Shown one piece after another: positions 25,180 through 64,000 of a stretch of DNA of 64,000 nt; positions within the stretch are counted from its first letter, which is position 1; the number at the start of each line of letters is the position of its first letter. The DNA is from Strongylocentrotus droebachiensis (taxonomy: Eukaryota; Echinodermata; Echinoidea; Camarodonta; Strongylocentrotidae), in NCBI GenBank assembly GCA_035222895.1, contig JAVYIG010000887.1, forward strand, positions 363,484 through 427,483, given 5' to 3'. The position numbers and the translations under genes are program-made. The notes under the pieces are model-generated. The model saw nothing but the letters and a program-made list of their open reading frames with translations, had not been told where the DNA came from and did no database searches.

Positions 25180-25640
25180 TTTGCCCTCTTTCTCTTTCTC
25201 TCTCCCTCTTTCTCTTTCTCTTTCTCTCCGTCTCTCTTTATATCTCTGTCTGTCTCTCTTTATCTCTTTCTCTTTCTCTCTCCCTCTTTCTTTCTGTCTG
25301 TCTCTCTTTCTATCGCTGTTTGTCGTTCTTTCTCTTTCTCTCTCTCTATTTCTCTCTATCTCTCTCTGTCTTTTTTGTCTCTTTCTCTCCGTCTCTGTCT
25401 CTCGCTCTCTGTCTCGTTCTCTTTCTTATTCTTTCTGTCACTATATCTTTCTCTCTTTCTTTCTCCTTATGTCTCTCTTTTTTTTCTTCTGTCTCTGTCT
25501 CTCTCTCTCTCTCTCTTCTTCTATCTCTTCTTTTTCTCTCCCTCTTTCCTCCGCTCTGTCTGTCTGTCTGTCTCTTTCCTTCTGTCTCTTTATCTCTTTC
25601 TTTCTCCTCATGTCTCTCTCATTATCTCTGTATTACTTGA
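25180..25640. repeat. Pyrimidine microsatellite (TCTCTT/TCTG)n, ~460 bp
   Basis: Nearly all bases on the plus strand are C or T, with scattered G in ctctgt units. Open frames of up to 190 codons (poly-S/L/F) follow from the composition and are not genes. Such purine/pyrimidine mirror tracts can form triplexes. Confidence 0.95.
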
Positions 25641-25915
25641 TCTTTTCATCGTGTAGTGAAGGTCTCTCTGTATTTTGCTGTAATTTCTATTTACTTGATT
25701 TTTTTCTTCTCCATCCATCAGATATTTATAGGCATCAGTTCAAAATTTCTTCAATTTAGATAAAATTAGTTCATATTTATTACCCGTTTGGTATCTTTTT
25801 GATGATGATTATTTATTGTATTGTGAAATGTACACATGTGTGAATTTTGGCAAGACTTATAAAACATTCGCCACTCTCCACCCACGATGCTCTGAGCACC
25901 AAACAGGGTAGCCTA

Positions 25916-26440
25916 ATACTGTTTTCACACTGGCAATATTTTGCTTAACCCCGTACTATAGGTGGGGTTAAGGGGGGGTCTTAGCCCCACCTATAGTACG
26001 GGGTTAAGCCTATTCCACTTTCTGTTCAGACTGGTTTTTACCAAAGTGGGCTAAAGTTGGCTAACCCCACCTATAGTACGGGGTTAACTAACCCTGCAAA
26101 ATAGCAGGGCTAACTCCGCAATTGTGGTGCTAACTCCTGCTAACCCCGCAATTGCGGTGCTAAGCAAATGAATGAGAACAGAAACGAAAAATAGTCCGGT
26201 ACTACGCAATGGAGCGTATCGCAGCTGGCCAGATGCGAAGTATGTCCAATCATAACATTCACGATATCCGGGGTTAACGAATTGCAGTGAGAACAGCGGG
26301 AATTTTCTTATTCCGGAATAGGCGCTAGTACGGGACTAAAAACAGCGTGTGTGAAAAGCCAAAAAAAATAGTCCGGGGTTAAGGATAGTACGGGGCTAAG
26401 CAAAGTACGGGGTTAAGCAAAACCAGTGTGAAAAGAGTAT
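25916..26440. mobile_element. MITE with TTTTCACACTGG ends and a large internal palindrome
   Basis: The left end ATACTGTTTTCACACTGG and the reverse complement of the right end ATACTCTTTTCACACTGG differ at one position. Inside, gcttaacccc-gtactatagg... (25943-25971) is inverted at 25981-26009 with 28 of 29 matches and a 9-nt loop. The phrase (t)agtacgggg(t/c)taag recurs several more times up to 26418. It has no coding capacity. Confidence 0.8.
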
Positions 26441-27095
26441 AACAGAGCCAGGGTAATATTGGGGCACCTTGAGCACCTTGAGCACCTTGCGTGTTGGACA
26501 TATGCCTTATAGAATTATCCTATAATATATTATTATTAATAAATTGAAGTGAATGATTAATGCATAACGACTCCTATTCTAGACATGCGTTAAACTGTGT
26601 TATGTATTCAGTTCTCTTCATGTAAATGATATTAATACAAACTCTTTTCCTTTGGCAGTTTTTTGTGATGACGTAAAATTCGCTTCACATTTCGGTATCT
26701 TATAACAGTTAACACAGAGCTTAGTGAATTCACACAAATTCTTTGTTGCATGCAGTTGCCATTCTTTTTTTTTTATATACATGTAAAAAAAAACTGACAG
26801 CTTTTTTGCGATGGTTTACTCCACCGTATCTGAACAAATAACTCAGCTGACTCCTTTGCTCTTTGATGTTAGCCTCTAGTTCTTTCTACCCCTTTCTCAT
26901 GTAGCCTCTAGCTGGCTCATGTTTAGATTCATGAGAAGAGCGACTAATCGAGCACTGAAACATCAACCCCCATTGCTATTCATATGACATTTAGAGGTTA
27001 TTAGATTATGTGCAGGCTAACTAATACACAGTAATACATCAGGCTATTATAATGCAAGTATCTCATATCTTTCTCAAGCATGTGCTTGCAGGTGC
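26441..27095. other. Intergenic DNA, nothing recognised
   Basis: It contains gagcaccttgagcaccttg, a short direct repeat at about 26470, and AT-rich filler. No gene seen. Confidence 0.45.
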
Positions 27096-27490
27096 AGCGT
27101 ATGTGCATACCCATACACCTGTACATGCATGTACACCTGTACATACATGTACACCCAATACACCTTATACCATTCCTATACACCCAATACACCTTATATA
27201 ATTCGTATAACCCAATACCATTCATATACACTCAATACACCTTGTACCATTCATAAACATGTACACCCAATACACCTTACATGTTTATCATTCGTATAAC
27301 CCAATACCATTCATATACACTCAATACACCTTGTACCATTCATAAACATGTACACCCAATACACCTTATACAGTGTAGTTATACCATTCATAAGTTCCTT
27401 ACATGTATACCATTCATAAGTACACCTAATACACCTTGTACCATTCATATACACCCACTAATACCTTTCATATCGTCTATAATAAGTGTA
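27096..27490. repeat. Degenerate repeat array (acacccaatacacctt)n
   Basis: The phrases caatacacctt, cattcata and gtacacc recur throughout. The segment beginning cccaataccattcatataca at 27211 is repeated at 27300, an 89-bp shift. The array is irregular and reads open over short stretches only. Confidence 0.8.

Positions 27491-64000
<36,510 letters not shown>

Noticed and set aside
25074..25759. Frames of 160-190 codons rich in Ser, Leu and Phe
   Set aside because: They are products of the (TCTCTT)n tract and look hydrophobic only because of composition.

Overview
The window looks like nuclear DNA of a marine invertebrate deuterostome, most likely an echinoderm and probably a sea urchin. The evidence is intron-rich gene structure, very many small inverted-repeat DNA transposons, frequent tacatgta runs, long G tracts, LINE and SINE debris, and a conserved metazoan gene cut into small exons. 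The species call is inference; the eukaryotic call is certain. I see no operons, CRISPR arrays, rRNA genes or bacterial features.

Layout. From 1 to about 28,960 I find no convincing protein-coding gene. This part holds repeats: a 3.9 kb hAT-like element at 1295-5185 inserted in an older TTAA-type MITE, several other MITEs, a 24-bp x 29 minisatellite at 18307-19002, a 460-bp pyrimidine microsatellite at 25180-25640, and one CpG-rich patch near 7.28-7.75 kb that could be a promoter or 5' exon. From 29,047 to the right edge, one plus-strand gene fills the window: the N-terminal half of a HEATR5 orthologue (HEATR5B/HEATR5A family, yeast Laa1 relatives). I place 19 consecutive coding exons with matching phases and GT/AG borders. 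They give 3,034 nt, about 1,011 codons of an expected ~2,050-2,070. The gene continues beyond 64,000.

HEATR5 proteins are large HEAT-repeat solenoids that act with the AP-1 clathrin adaptor and the aftiphilin/gamma-synergin complex in endosome-Golgi traffic. The introns hold most of the remaining sequence: MITEs (TTAA-type, GGGCCCTGT-type, TACAGTCAAACCTGT-type), tRNA-derived SINEs, 5'-truncated L2/CR1-like LINE tails, microsatellites and nested GTCTCGCCTGC-ended repeats.

The most unusual observation is that three introns of this gene (4, 11 and 15) begin with tandem copies of the preceding exon's 3' end together with its 5' splice junction. In intron 15 there are 30 copies of the exon-15 donor in a 38-bp array, 29 of them extra. 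In introns 4 and 11 the copies are older and degenerate. A second unusual item is a MITE family (14630-14957 and 44874-45312) whose two copies carry the same broken reverse-transcriptase fragment.
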